A DNA stretch of 34,605 nucleotides from Campylobacter sp. (GCA_012728225.1 JAAYFN010000084.1:1-34605), one strand, 5' to 3'; numbered from the stretch's first letter, positions 1 through 10,948 are shown. Notes: generated by a model from the sequence alone, not told the origin. Numbers and translations are program-made.

Positions 1-147
1 ACCATTTATACAGCGTAATAGGGTACTTTTACCAGCACCGCTATGTCCCACAAGAGCAAAAATTTCACCTTTTTTAACACTGAAATTTATATCTTTTAAA
101 ACTTCATTCTCACCGTAGTTTTTTGATAAATTTTTAACTTCTATCAT
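1..147 (-). CDS. ABC transporter ATP-binding protein, N-terminal fragment (continues beyond the left edge); MetN/polar amino acid type
   Basis: Reverse-complement translation from the ATG at 147 reads [49 protein letters not shown], with Walker [10 protein letters not shown] followed by LLRCING, typical of amino-acid/methionine importer ATPases. Truncated by the window edge and not in the ORF track. Confidence 0.85.
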   Translation of the reverse strand, partial: MIEVKNLSKNYGENEVLKDINFSVKKGEIFALVGHSGAGKSTLLRCING

Positions 148-233
148 ATACTCTCTTTAAAAAATTTTAAATACCTAAATGCATAGTTTTAATACTAAAT
201 TTAAAAAACTATTTAGTATGGATTATATATATC

Positions 234-2855
234 TTAATTTAAGCTTTTAATTTCATTCTGAACTTTTTCTAACTGGCTTTGTGCATTTGCCAGTCCTTCG
301 CGATTAGTCGCGATAACTTCTTCTGGTGCATTTGCTACAAATTTCTCATTATTTAACATATTAGATAGTTTTATTATCTCTTTTTCGAGTTTAGTTTTTT
401 GGGCATTTAAACGCTTGATAACCTCACTAGTATCAACTCCTGCAAGCGGAACAAAAACACTTAAATTTTCACTTACATCAGTTACAGCATCAACTATCTT
501 ACTATTTGTAAATTTCACCTCTTCACATTTAGCAAGCAAGGCTATATATTTAGTAGCATTTCCAAAATTTACATTGCTATTTAACATGATATATGCAAGA
601 GGAATTTTAGAATTTCCAAGATCTATCGTCGCTTTTGCGCGTCTTATAGCTACGATACTTTCTATAACAATGCTAAAAATTTCCTCTATTTTAGGGTTGT
701 TTTTCCCTGTTTTAGGATACTTTGAAACCATTATGGATTGAGTATCTTCTAAATTTGTCCCACTTAACTCATGATATAGATATTCACTTATAAATGGCAT
801 AAAAGGATGAAGTAAACGCATACTCTCTTTAAATATAGCTCCAAGTTCTATAACACTATCTTTATTAGCCTTACTAAGCTCGATCCCCCAATCACAAAAC
901 TCATCCCAAAGAAATTTATATAAGGTATTTGCGGCATCATTAAAACGGTATTCATCTAAATTTCGTCTAGTCTCATTTATACAAACTTGAAATCGACTTG
1001 CAAAGTAAGTTCCAAGCTCTGTTTTTATCTGACAATCTTTAAGATCAGGAAATTTTGAAGCATTTAAAAGTAGGTATTTATGAGCGTTATATAACTTGTT
1101 TGTAAAATTTCTAACTTGCACCATCTTCTCTTCACTTAGCCTTATATCTCTACCTTGAATGCAAAGAAGCGCAAGCGTAAAACGAAGTATATCAGCACTA
1201 TATTCATCTATCTTTTCAAGTGGATCTATAACATTTCCACTACTTTTACTCATTTTTGAACCATCACTTGTCTTAACTAAAGCGTGAAGATATATGTCTT
1301 TAAAAGGGAGTTTTTTAAGAGCATTTTCACCTTGAAACATCATCCTTGCAACCCAGAAAAACAAGATATCAAAACCTGTTATAAGCATAGTGTTTGGATA
1401 AAACTCTTCAAGATCTCCAGCTTGCCATTTTTGACCTTTAAACTCATTGTCATTTCCCCAACCAAGAGTTGAAAAAGGCCAAAGTCCACTACTAAACCAT
1501 GTATCAAGAACGTCGGGGTCTTGGTGTAATTTATTTGAACCACACTTTGGACAACACTTCGGTTCATCTTCACTGCTAGCCCATTCATACTCACAACTAT
1601 CGCAATAAAAAACAGGAATTTGATGACCCCACCAAAGTTGCCTTGAGATACACCAGTCTTTAAGCTCTCTCATCCAAGCATTAAAGCTATTTATCCAGTG
1701 ACTTGGATAAAACTCTGCCTCGCCACTGTTTACTGCTTTGATAGCATCAACGGCGATCTCTTTTTTAACAAACCACTGTTTAGAGATGTATGGTTCAACG
1801 ACATTTTTACATCTATAGCAGTATCCAACTTGATTTGTATACTCTTCTATCTTATCAATATTTCCTAATTTTTCTAGCTCTGCAACTATCTCATCTCTAG
1901 CAGCAAGTCTTTCTAAACCTTCAAATTTAGCACAATGAGCATTTAAAATGCCTTTTTCATCAAAGATAGTTATAAACTCAAGGTTATGTCTTTTACCAAC
2001 TTCATAGTCATTTTGATCATGAGCTGGTGTAACTTTTACAACACCTGTTCCAAAACTCATATCCACATACTCATCAGCGATAATCTCAACTTCTCTTTTT
2101 ATGATAGGAAGTATGACTTTTTTGCCAATTAAATGAGTGTAGCGCTCATCGTTTTGATTTACCATCACAGCACTATCACCAAAGTATGTCTCAGGTCTAG
2201 TTGTAGCTACAACTATATACTCGCTACTACCTTTTAAAAAATACTTTAAATGATATAACTTACCTGCATTTTCTCTATGTTCAACTTCAACATCACTTAA
2301 TGCACCATCATGAGTACACCAATTTATCATATAGTTCCCGCGCTCGATAAGTCCACTATCATATAAGTTTACAAAGGCTTTTTTAACTGCTTTTTTAAGC
2401 CCTTCATCCATGGTAAATCTAAGTCTTGACCAAGCAGGAGTAATACCAAGTTTTCTCATCTGTTTGATTATAGTTCCACCACTTTCTTCTTTCCACTTCC
2501 AAACTTCATCAAGAAATTTCTCACGTCCTATGTCTTCTTTTTTTATCCCTTTTTTAAGTAGATTTTTCTCTACTACGTTTTGAGTAGCGATACCTGCGTG
2601 ATCCATACCAGGCTGGTAGAGTGTTTTATATCCATCCATTCTTTTGTAACGCGTCATTATATCTTGAAGTGTAAATGTAAGAGAGTGACCGATATGAAGC
2701 ACTCCGGTAACATTTGGTGGTGGCATCATAATACAAAATTTCTTTTTATCATCACAAATTTCAGCATTACCATCAACTTCAAAGTAACCACGACTTTCAC
2801 AAATTTCGTAATATCTCTCTTCTATCTCTTTACTATCGTAAAAATCCTTACTCAT
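234..2855 (-). CDS. valS: valyl-tRNA synthetase
   Basis: 873 aa; class I aaRS motifs PPPNVTGVLHIGH and KMSKSSGN, ValRS-type editing domain (TTRPETYFGDSAVMV) and C-terminal coiled coil. Confidence 0.97.
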   Translation of the reverse strand: MSKDFYDSKEIEERYYEICESRGYFEVDGNAEICDDKKKFCIMMPPPNVTGVLHIGHSLTFTLQDIMTRYKRMDGYKTLYQPGMDHAGIATQNVVEKNLLKKGIKKEDIGREKFLDEVWKWKEESGGTIIKQMRKLGITPAWSRLRFTMDEGLKKAVKKAFVNLYDSGLIERGNYMINWCTHDGALSDVEVEHRENAGKLYHLKYFLKGSSEYIVVATTRPETYFGDSAVMVNQNDERYTHLIGKKVILPIIKREVEIIADEYVDMSFGTGVVKVTPAHDQNDYEVGKRHNLEFITIFDEKGILNAHCAKFEGLERLAARDEIVAELEKLGNIDKIEEYTNQVGYCYRCKNVVEPYISKQWFVKKEIAVDAIKAVNSGEAEFYPSHWINSFNAWMRELKDWCISRQLWWGHQIPVFYCDSCEYEWASSEDEPKCCPKCGSNKLHQDPDVLDTWFSSGLWPFSTLGWGNDNEFKGQKWQAGDLEEFYPNTMLITGFDILFFWVARMMFQGENALKKLPFKDIYLHALVKTSDGSKMSKSSGNVIDPLEKIDEYSADILRFTLALLCIQGRDIRLSEEKMVQVRNFTNKLYNAHKYLLLNASKFPDLKDCQIKTELGTYFASRFQVCINETRRNLDEYRFNDAANTLYKFLWDEFCDWGIELSKANKDSVIELGAIFKESMRLLHPFMPFISEYLYHELSGTNLEDTQSIMVSKYPKTGKNNPKIEEIFSIVIESIVAIRRAKATIDLGNSKIPLAYIMLNSNVNFGNATKYIALLAKCEEVKFTNSKIVDAVTDVSENLSVFVPLAGVDTSEVIKRLNAQKTKLEKEIIKLSNMLNNEKFVANAPEEVIATNREGLANAQSQLEKVQNEIKSLN

Positions 2856-2906
2856 CTTTATCCCTTACAGCTCATATAAAAAACCTTCATTGTATCAAAA
2901 ATTTGC

Positions 2907-5900
2907 TTATTTTACCCTAATAGTGCGAATTTCTAAATCATAATCATTTATGCTTTCATCTTGCATTGACTCAACCCTAACCGCACTAAGAGCACATTTA
3001 CCTTTAATACTTGCGTAGTAAGGCGTATAAAATACAACTTCACCATAAACCGGCTTTAAAAAACTTATAACAGAGCTATCTTTTACCTCTTGATGAGAGA
3101 GCTTGGCACTATCAGCTGGGCGATTTAAAATTTTTTCGACACTCTCATTTACATGCTCAAAACATGAAGGAATTTGCTCATAAACCAAAATACTTTCAAA
3201 ATTTTTAGTAGTTCTAATGGTATTTTTAGTAAAAATCATACTATTTAACTCAAGGTTTTCAAGATCCACAGGTTCGTCATTTATATCCACAAATTCTCTA
3301 TAAATACTAAGATCCTTACCACTAGATATAAGATGTTTTAACTTATCTTCTTCATAGCTATAATATATAATGCTATAAAAAACATCACCAGCAAGCGCAC
3401 TTAGTTCAAGTTCATCACTAAGTAAGTCTAACTCAAGATATGAGTTTGAATTTAACTCATAAATCTCAGTTGTATTTTTAAGACGAAATTTTATATCTTC
3501 ATTATTTTTAGTATAAAAATTTATAGCTCGCATACTAAAAGCTCGCTCTTGTGTTGAATTTAAAAGAGGGAAATTTTCGACTACTTTCTCGTAAAGAGCT
3601 TGTGAAAACTCATCTCTTGGAAAATTTTCAGCATGTAAATATAGTGCAAAAGCTAAATTTCTTCTAGGCGAACTAAAATTTTCAAAATCATACTTGCCTA
3701 AATTTTCAGATACTTTTATCTGCTCATAAACCTCTTTGCTCTCTTTTAAAAGATTGCTATTTTTTAACACTGCAGCCATAAAATACATAGTTACGATATC
3801 ATCTTTATAAAGCTTATTATCATACATATAATTTATAACCGAAGAGTTGGCAATGCCTAACTTAGAAAGAAGATAGAGTGCATAAATTTTGTTAAAATTA
3901 AGAGTAAATTTTTCATTTTCAAGATATTTAACAGCAAGATCTAAACTCTCATCAAAAACATCATACCCTAAATCTTTAAGCTCAAAAAGCACATCAGTAG
4001 CATATATAGATGAGAAAGCATGACTATTTTGAGTTGAATATTTAAACTCGCCACTACTTCTTTGTTTTGATAAAATATCTCTTATACCACTTCTTATAAA
4101 ACCCTCTTTTTCAAGTTTTTTAGACTCTTTTGAAGGATTAAGATACATCATAGCAAGCAATTTAGATACACTGCCTTCAAGCGAACCATATGGATATCTA
4201 ATAATTTCATCTGAGCTTTTTATCAAAAAAGCAAATGGTGAGTTAAAAAGTGAAATTTTAACACTTTTTGTACTGTTTGGAAATTTAAATTTTTCTTTAT
4301 CTGACGTGACACCATTTAAGCTATTTGTCTTAAGCGAATAGGGCGATATAATCTCAAATTCCAACTCTTTATCAAATTTGCTACTTTGAAATCTAATACT
4401 TGCCTTACCACTTTCATTAGCCAAAATTTTAAGATCAAATGTATAGCTAGAATTTGGCTTTATAAGTGGGCTTTTAGTGTCTATATCTAATAAATTTAAA
4501 TTTGCTGAACAGGTGATATTAGTATCTAAATTTATCTCTTTATCGCTGTTGTTAAAAACTCTTATCGGCAACTCCACACTATCGCCAACTTGTAGATAAA
4601 TCAACTCAGGTGGAATTATCATAAACTCATCTTCTACTTTAAAACTACTACTTTTTGAGGATATTTTTTCACCGTTTAAAGATATAGCATCAAGGCGAAT
4701 CTCGCTATTTAAATACTTAGGAATTTCAATTTCAAATTTAGCCTCACCACTTTTATCTGTTATATCATCATAAATTTTAAAAAAAGTTTCTTGTTTTTTG
4801 GTTTTAAGTGGGTCTTTGTATTTATCCAAAGCACTTTTCATCATCATCTCTCCACTTCCAAAGCTAAGAGTATCTCCTAAATTTTCATATCCTGTTAAAT
4901 TATCATATATATCAAAATCACTTATCAAACTATAATAATCTTTATCAAAAAAGCTGAGCGGATCGGGTGAACTTTGATCTGCTATTTGTAAAATTCCCTC
5001 ATCAACTGCAAAGAGATAAATTTTAGAATTCGGTTCGCTCTTTACTAAAACTTCTACACTTTTACCAGAGCTACTTTTAGCTGGAGTGTTGAGTTCTAAA
5101 TTTTGAGTATATTTAGATAAATTTCTCTTTAAATATACTTTATCTTCGGCTTTAAAAGGCGCTTTATCTGCTATTTTAAGTATTTTTACACTCAAATAAC
5201 CAGCTTTCATATCTTGCTTTATATCAAAATTTACAACTCCGTTATAATGGCTAACTTGAACGATTTTATAGTCTAAAACTCCTTCATCTTCAAGCGTTAC
5301 AAGCATAAGAGCGTCTTTTATACTTGAGTTAATACTAGCTTTTAATATATCACCTTTTTGATAACTATTTTGGTTTAATTTGATATCTACTTTTTGTGAT
5401 TGAACTGTGGGCGTTAAATAGCTATCATAACCACTTACAAAAAACTTCTTGCTCGCCTTGTGAGTGCTATTTGTATCTTCTACTACTAACATATATTCAC
5501 CGTTTGGAAGATTTGCAAGTTCTAAAGTATCTCCATTTATATCGTAATTTTTAACTTTAGAATAGCTTTTTTTATAGTCCCAATATCCATAATATCCTTG
5601 ATAATTGAAAAAACTATAATAAGATACTTTATAAAGCGTAGCGCTAAGTTTACTAGAAAGCTCTTTAAGTGCTACTGGATCAATAGAGACAAAACTAAAG
5701 TTTATCTTTTCATCATCACCTATATAGCTCTTATCACTAGAAATTCCAACCATACTCTTATATGGATAAAGCACTGCTTGATCTCTTTTTGAAACAATTT
5801 GTCCGCCATCATTTATACTAAAATTTGCATTTATTGTAGCAATTGAGCTGATATTTCCTAAAATTTCAGGAACAAAATTTAGTGTTGCCTCTGCATTTTC

Positions 5901-7940
5901 ATCAAGAGTTATGCTAAATTCATCACTATAAAGAGTTTGATAAGGAGTTAAAAGCTCATTTGTAAAAGAGTATTCGCTAAACTTATCAGGCAAAAATTCA
6001 CTCTGACTTATAATAACCTTTCCACTTCCTTCTAACCCCGCTCCTTTAGCTCCAAAAAGATAGTTTGCAAAAAGTTTAAGCTCTATATTTTCGCCTAAAA
6101 AATAACTTTGAGAACTAAATTTAATACCTGTTTTAATACGTTGTGGGATAAAACTCTCAACATGAAAAGTTTGACTATTTAAAATTTCATCTTCATATAT
6201 AGCTCTAAATTCATAGCTTCCAGTTAAATCAAAGCTTAAATTTTCATCAAATTTTACACTTCCAAACTCATCAGTTTTAAAACTGTTTTTGTAGACAATC
6301 TTACCAAGCCAATCAAGAATTTCAACTCTTAAAGGTAGCTGTGCTATGGGTTTAAAATCATCTTTAAGAATGATAACGCCTGTCAATTCACTTCCTGGGC
6401 GAATAATTGAGCTTGTAAAATATATAAAAGCATTTTTATCGCCAAAGCTGTTTGCTTTAAACATATCATCAAATATTAAGAAATTTCTCTCATCTTTAAA
6501 TTTAGCAACAACTGACTTTGGATTTTTACTTAAAAAATCCTTTTCTTTATAGGTGAAAATTCCGTTCTTATCGCTTACTCCGCTTGCTAAAATTTGGTTT
6601 TTATCTGAATAGATAGTAATATCTGCTCCTTTTAAAATTTCACTCTTTTCTAAACGATTTACAAAGACAAAAGCCCCCTCATCAGATATCTTAGCACTTA
6701 TAGCTAAGTCGCTAAAATACACTGGTTTTTGAACTTTTACGGTTTTATTTAAACTATCTTTATATGAGATTTCAAGCAGATATATACCATCTTTTTTACC
6801 GTCAAAATCAAGACTAAATGTAGAAAAAACTCGCTCATTTGGAACATAATTTATATCAAATTTATGATTTGTTACTGGCGTCGCGCTTTTAAAAATATCA
6901 GAGTTAAAATTTATAAAATACCTAAAATTTTCCTCTTCTACTTTAGATAAACTCACATCTATGCTTTTGACATTTGTGCTATTTATCGCTATTTTACCAA
7001 CACTTGATATATATGGTAGTTGGTCTTTAAATTCTACAAAAGATGCATAATCGCTAGTTTTCAAGCTAAATTTAACATCCTCTTTTAAGTAATATCCACT
7101 TCCACCAAAGCCCTTTTTAAAAGTAATATCATAAATTTCATTAGGTTTAAAATCATCTGTATAAAATTCTAAATAATACCCCTCATCATATGAAGTACAT
7201 CTTTGACTTACCACATCAACATCTATAAAATCAAAATTTTGCACACAAAAATAGTTATCAAAACCGATCCTAAATCCTAACTTATCACCACTTTTAGCAA
7301 TTGGTAAAATTTCACCAACAACATTTAACGCAGAAGATCTATCTGCTCTAGCATTTATAGCCTCTTTGCTACTAAAGATATACTCTTTGCTTAAAGCTTT
7401 GCCATTTTTACTCTTAAAACTACCGTCTAAAGATGCTGTAAATTCATTTTTGTTGTTTATAACTATGATATATCTATAATCACTTTGTTTTAAAATTTCA
7501 TACTCTAAATTTTCATCACTACTTTTAAATTTAATAGCTTTTCTTAAAGCGTTATAATCAACTTTATCATTAAACTCCAACATATATTTATCATTAAAAT
7601 CATCCAAAGCCTCTAAGGCAAAAGCCTTAAATTCATCAGTTTTAAAACTAAATTCATTTTTTCCTATTTTGCAAAGATAGTTAGTAGAAGACTCAAAAAG
7701 CTCATTTGAAATAAAGTTGATGTTTTTACCATTTTTAGCTATAAATGTACGTCCTTTAAGTGCTGGTACGCAGGTTATAAGCTTTTGATTTGTCTCTTTT
7801 CCATATGTTATGGTTGCGTTTTCTTCTAAATTTTCTACTTTAAGTTTTATAATTTTTTCATAAGTTTGTATATCACTTACATCAAAAGCTGATAAACCAA
7901 CAACTAAAAATATGGTGGCAAGCAAGCATTTTTTAAACAT
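2907..7940 (-). CDS. bacterial alpha-2-macroglobulin family protein (YfhM-like), partner of PbpC
   Basis: 1677 aa with N-terminal signal peptide (MFKKCLLATIFLVVGLSAF), MG-domain-like beta-rich repeats and the A2M thioester-region context RYPYGSLEGSVSKLLAM. Start overlaps the stop of pbpC. Confidence 0.9.
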   Translation of the reverse strand: MFKKCLLATIFLVVGLSAFDVSDIQTYEKIIKLKVENLEENATITYGKETNQKLITCVPALKGRTFIAKNGKNINFISNELFESSTNYLCKIGKNEFSFKTDEFKAFALEALDDFNDKYMLEFNDKVDYNALRKAIKFKSSDENLEYEILKQSDYRYIIVINNKNEFTASLDGSFKSKNGKALSKEYIFSSKEAINARADRSSALNVVGEILPIAKSGDKLGFRIGFDNYFCVQNFDFIDVDVVSQRCTSYDEGYYLEFYTDDFKPNEIYDITFKKGFGGSGYYLKEDVKFSLKTSDYASFVEFKDQLPYISSVGKIAINSTNVKSIDVSLSKVEEENFRYFINFNSDIFKSATPVTNHKFDINYVPNERVFSTFSLDFDGKKDGIYLLEISYKDSLNKTVKVQKPVYFSDLAISAKISDEGAFVFVNRLEKSEILKGADITIYSDKNQILASGVSDKNGIFTYKEKDFLSKNPKSVVAKFKDERNFLIFDDMFKANSFGDKNAFIYFTSSIIRPGSELTGVIILKDDFKPIAQLPLRVEILDWLGKIVYKNSFKTDEFGSVKFDENLSFDLTGSYEFRAIYEDEILNSQTFHVESFIPQRIKTGIKFSSQSYFLGENIELKLFANYLFGAKGAGLEGSGKVIISQSEFLPDKFSEYSFTNELLTPYQTLYSDEFSITLDENAEATLNFVPEILGNISSIATINANFSINDGGQIVSKRDQAVLYPYKSMVGISSDKSYIGDDEKINFSFVSIDPVALKELSSKLSATLYKVSYYSFFNYQGYYGYWDYKKSYSKVKNYDINGDTLELANLPNGEYMLVVEDTNSTHKASKKFFVSGYDSYLTPTVQSQKVDIKLNQNSYQKGDILKASINSSIKDALMLVTLEDEGVLDYKIVQVSHYNGVVNFDIKQDMKAGYLSVKILKIADKAPFKAEDKVYLKRNLSKYTQNLELNTPAKSSSGKSVEVLVKSEPNSKIYLFAVDEGILQIADQSSPDPLSFFDKDYYSLISDFDIYDNLTGYENLGDTLSFGSGEMMMKSALDKYKDPLKTKKQETFFKIYDDITDKSGEAKFEIEIPKYLNSEIRLDAISLNGEKISSKSSSFKVEDEFMIIPPELIYLQVGDSVELPIRVFNNSDKEINLDTNITCSANLNLLDIDTKSPLIKPNSSYTFDLKILANESGKASIRFQSSKFDKELEFEIISPYSLKTNSLNGVTSDKEKFKFPNSTKSVKISLFNSPFAFLIKSSDEIIRYPYGSLEGSVSKLLAMMYLNPSKESKKLEKEGFIRSGIRDILSKQRSSGEFKYSTQNSHAFSSIYATDVLFELKDLGYDVFDESLDLAVKYLENEKFTLNFNKIYALYLLSKLGIANSSVINYMYDNKLYKDDIVTMYFMAAVLKNSNLLKESKEVYEQIKVSENLGKYDFENFSSPRRNLAFALYLHAENFPRDEFSQALYEKVVENFPLLNSTQERAFSMRAINFYTKNNEDIKFRLKNTTEIYELNSNSYLELDLLSDELELSALAGDVFYSIIYYSYEEDKLKHLISSGKDLSIYREFVDINDEPVDLENLELNSMIFTKNTIRTTKNFESILVYEQIPSCFEHVNESVEKILNRPADSAKLSHQEVKDSSVISFLKPVYGEVVFYTPYYASIKGKCALSAVRVESMQDESINDYDLEIRTIRVK

Positions 7941-10111
7941 TATATATCCTTTATAATAATCTTTGAACTAACTAAATTCGAGTTTTCATCAAGACAGTTT
8001 ATAGTATGAAAGCCAAGATCTAAAAATAACGAAATTTCCTCACCACTATTAGCTTTAAAATACTCTTGCTTATCTACATTTAGATAAATTTCACCACCTA
8101 TAAAACTAAAACATTTTACCATAATTTTACTTTTTTTAATAGCAGGGTTTATAAATAAGATAGAACCATCTAAAGGAGTAGCAAGAAGTGGCTTTCTATC
8201 TTTAAATTTATTAAAACATTTTGAACTTTTAAGCTCATCTGTGCTTATGTAACCATTCGTAAGTAAAAAATTTATATTTTCATTTGACAAAATCTCACAC
8301 TTTGAGGCTAGTTTTATTCCTTCTATGACAAAATCAACACTTTGTTTTTTACATATATTTGAAGGAAGGATATCAAGACAAATTTTATCTTTTTTAACAC
8401 CTTCAACAGGTTCAAAAAAGCTTAAACTCTCCTTTTTACTCAAATAACTAAATATATCAAAAGCTAACAAAGATGCGGTTCTTGCTCCTGTTGTATCACC
8501 ACTGCTTTTGCCATTGAAATTTCCAAGCCAAACACCAACTGTGTACTCTTTGTTGTAAGCGATAGTTAAAAGATCTATACTTTTCGCGCTTGTGCCTGTT
8601 TTAAAGGCGATGCGAGGCGCATTTTGTGTGTTTTGCCAAACTGAATTAAGATATATACGGTTTGAGTTTGATAAAATTTCATTTACTAGATAGACACTTT
8701 GTGGAGTCAAAAGCTTCTCATTTTTATCTATAACCTTTCCAGCAACTTCAAGTGGCTTAAGTTTGCCATCATTTGCAAAAATAGTAAAAAGATGAGTTAA
8801 ATCAAGAAGCGATAAAGATATACCACCAAGCGCGATACTTGCTCCGTAAAAGCTCTTTTTTTCTTTAGCTAAACCTGCTTTTAATAAAATTTCATATAAT
8901 GAGTCATCCTTAAGCAATGTATTTAAAAAAACAGCTGTTGTATTAAGTGAAAATATAAGAGCATCACCAGCTTCTACAACTCCTAAAAATTCATTTGAAA
9001 AGTTAGTAGGAGTGTATCCGCTAAGATAAATTTGAGTATCAAATAATCTAGTTTTAGGAGTTATAAGCCCTTTTTGAAAAGCTAAAGCATATATAAATGG
9101 TTTAAGTGTTGAGCCGACATTTCTTGAAGCTAAAATTCCATCATTAAAACCATCATCTGCATTTAAATCATGACTTCCAACATACGCTATAACGTTCATT
9201 AAGCGGTTGTCTATGACTATAACGCTTGCATTGTTTATATCTTTAAATTTGAAAACTAACTCTTTGGCTAAATTTGTGATGAAATTTTGAAGATTTAGAT
9301 CTAAATTTGAGTTTGTCATGTTGTTTTCAAGGGTTAAATTTGAGTAGTGATAAGCATTTTTAACACTTGTTGCTCTAAAATTTTTGAAGCTCTCTTTACT
9401 TGCTCTTTTATGCATACTTTCATCTATTACACTAATTTTTAAAAGCTCGTCAAGAACGCTATTTTTAACACTATCAATGTTAGAAATTCTATCAAGTCTA
9501 TTTACGTTTGGATTTTTAGGTATTACGCTTAAAAGCGCCATTTGACTAAGGCTAAGCTTGCTCGGCTCTTTGCCAAAATAAAACCACGAAGCAGCTTTTA
9601 TACCTTCGATATTGCCACCATATGGTGCTAAATTAAAATAAAGAGTTAAAATTTCATCCTTGTTAAGATAAAATTCTAGCTGAAGTGCGTTAAAAATTTC
9701 TATAACTTTATTTTTATAAGATCGCTCTTTTGGATTTATCATACGAGCTACTTGCATAGTTATAGTTGACGCACCTATGCGGTTTTGACTAGTTAGATTG
9801 TGATAAAATGACCTTAAAATAGAAAATGGATTGATCCCAAAATGGTAATAAAAATATCTATCTTCAAAAGCTAAAGTACTTTTTTTAAGAAGAGGTGGAA
9901 TTTCATCTTCTTTAACGTCAAAACGCCAAATTTCATCACTAGCCATTTGCATATATAAAATTTCACCATTTTTATCATATAAAATTTGAGATTGAGGTCT
10001 GTTAAGTAGCTCTAAATTTAGCGGAAAAGCCCTATCTAAAAGCAAACATAGAGCAGATAAGACCACTATTAAAATAGCTATAAAATATCCAAATTTAAAA
10101 ATGCTTTTCAT
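7940..10111 (-). CDS. pbpC: penicillin-binding protein 1C (GT51 transglycosylase plus transpeptidase plus C-terminal BiPBP_C-like domain)
   Basis: 723 aa; GT51 motif EDRYFYYHFGINP, transpeptidase SxxK (STLKP) and KTGTS. Start-stop overlap (TAATG) with the downstream A2M gene. Confidence 0.93.
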   Translation of the reverse strand: MKSIFKFGYFIAILIVVLSALCLLLDRAFPLNLELLNRPQSQILYDKNGEILYMQMASDEIWRFDVKEDEIPPLLKKSTLAFEDRYFYYHFGINPFSILRSFYHNLTSQNRIGASTITMQVARMINPKERSYKNKVIEIFNALQLEFYLNKDEILTLYFNLAPYGGNIEGIKAASWFYFGKEPSKLSLSQMALLSVIPKNPNVNRLDRISNIDSVKNSVLDELLKISVIDESMHKRASKESFKNFRATSVKNAYHYSNLTLENNMTNSNLDLNLQNFITNLAKELVFKFKDINNASVIVIDNRLMNVIAYVGSHDLNADDGFNDGILASRNVGSTLKPFIYALAFQKGLITPKTRLFDTQIYLSGYTPTNFSNEFLGVVEAGDALIFSLNTTAVFLNTLLKDDSLYEILLKAGLAKEKKSFYGASIALGGISLSLLDLTHLFTIFANDGKLKPLEVAGKVIDKNEKLLTPQSVYLVNEILSNSNRIYLNSVWQNTQNAPRIAFKTGTSAKSIDLLTIAYNKEYTVGVWLGNFNGKSSGDTTGARTASLLAFDIFSYLSKKESLSFFEPVEGVKKDKICLDILPSNICKKQSVDFVIEGIKLASKCEILSNENINFLLTNGYISTDELKSSKCFNKFKDRKPLLATPLDGSILFINPAIKKSKIMVKCFSFIGGEIYLNVDKQEYFKANSGEEISLFLDLGFHTINCLDENSNLVSSKIIIKDI

Positions 10112-10155
10112 AGATAAATTATAGCTAAAAAATATATTGTTTTATAACCCTTTGT

Positions 10156-10818
10156 CTATTTTGCTTTTTCTATCTCTTCTAACCACTTTGGTGAATGTTC
10201 TTTAGCACTTTTTCTGCTTATACTTCCATCACCAAACCTAAACATAGCTTTGAGATCTTCTTTGTTTAAAAAAGCTGCTGGTACATGAACTAAAATCACT
10301 ACTATTGTTGTTATAAATGCACTGTATGCGTGGATATTTTTTATAGGCCTCATAATCTCTCTTGGAATCAACCCTTTATTCATCATCGCAAAAAAGATAA
10401 AAATTCCAGTTATCCCAAGAACTATAAACATTATCACAAAAAATGTATATATAAGCTTTTGTCCACCGTTAAATCTACCTTGTGGTGCTAGCTCTTTTGG
10501 GCCAAAATTTATACCAAATTTACGTGGATAACCACCTAAATTTCTAAACCAAGCCTTAGTATCGCTATCCCAAGTGGTAAGATTTTTCCAAAATTTCTTA
10601 AAACTATCACTTCCAAATAGAACAAATATAGCTAAATTTATTATAAATACAAATCCTAGTACCGAGTGCATATTGAAAAATAAATTTTTCTGCCCTTTGC
10701 CAATCCACCCAAAATATAACGTACAACCCGTTAACAATAACGCTACCCAAAAAACCATATTTAAGTTGTGTACCACCTTTTCTGCCTTGGTTAATCTAAT
10801 AACCCTATCTTTTATCAT
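10156..10818 (-). CDS. cytochrome b (FdnI/formate dehydrogenase gamma-like membrane diheme subunit)
   Basis: 220 aa; about four hydrophobic helices carrying His residues (VVHNLNM, NMHSVLGF, NIHAYSAF, ILVHVPAA) and the RFNGGQK motif typical of FDH gamma cytochromes. Confidence 0.75.
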   Translation of the reverse strand: MIKDRVIRLTKAEKVVHNLNMVFWVALLLTGCTLYFGWIGKGQKNLFFNMHSVLGFVFIINLAIFVLFGSDSFKKFWKNLTTWDSDTKAWFRNLGGYPRKFGINFGPKELAPQGRFNGGQKLIYTFFVIMFIVLGITGIFIFFAMMNKGLIPREIMRPIKNIHAYSAFITTIVVILVHVPAAFLNKEDLKAMFRFGDGSISRKSAKEHSPKWLEEIEKAK

Positions 10819-10948
10819 TTTTACTCCTTAGCTGATATGGCTTGATTTTAATAACAATAAATAAAGTAAATGTTAAATTTCAAGCAAAAGAGTTAAAAGC
10901 TTAGTTTTAGGTCGTTTTGATATAATCCATTTTTTCAAAAGGAGTAAA

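Noticed and set aside
415-741. 108-aa plus-strand ORF (and 1284-1472, 2580-2879) within valS
   Set aside because: Antisense to a clearly coding essential gene, no recognisable family, low-complexity composition; shadow ORFs.
5598-6552. Plus-strand ORFs at 5598-5792 and 6346-6552 inside the A2M gene
   Set aside because: Antisense shadow ORFs of an intact 1677-aa CDS.
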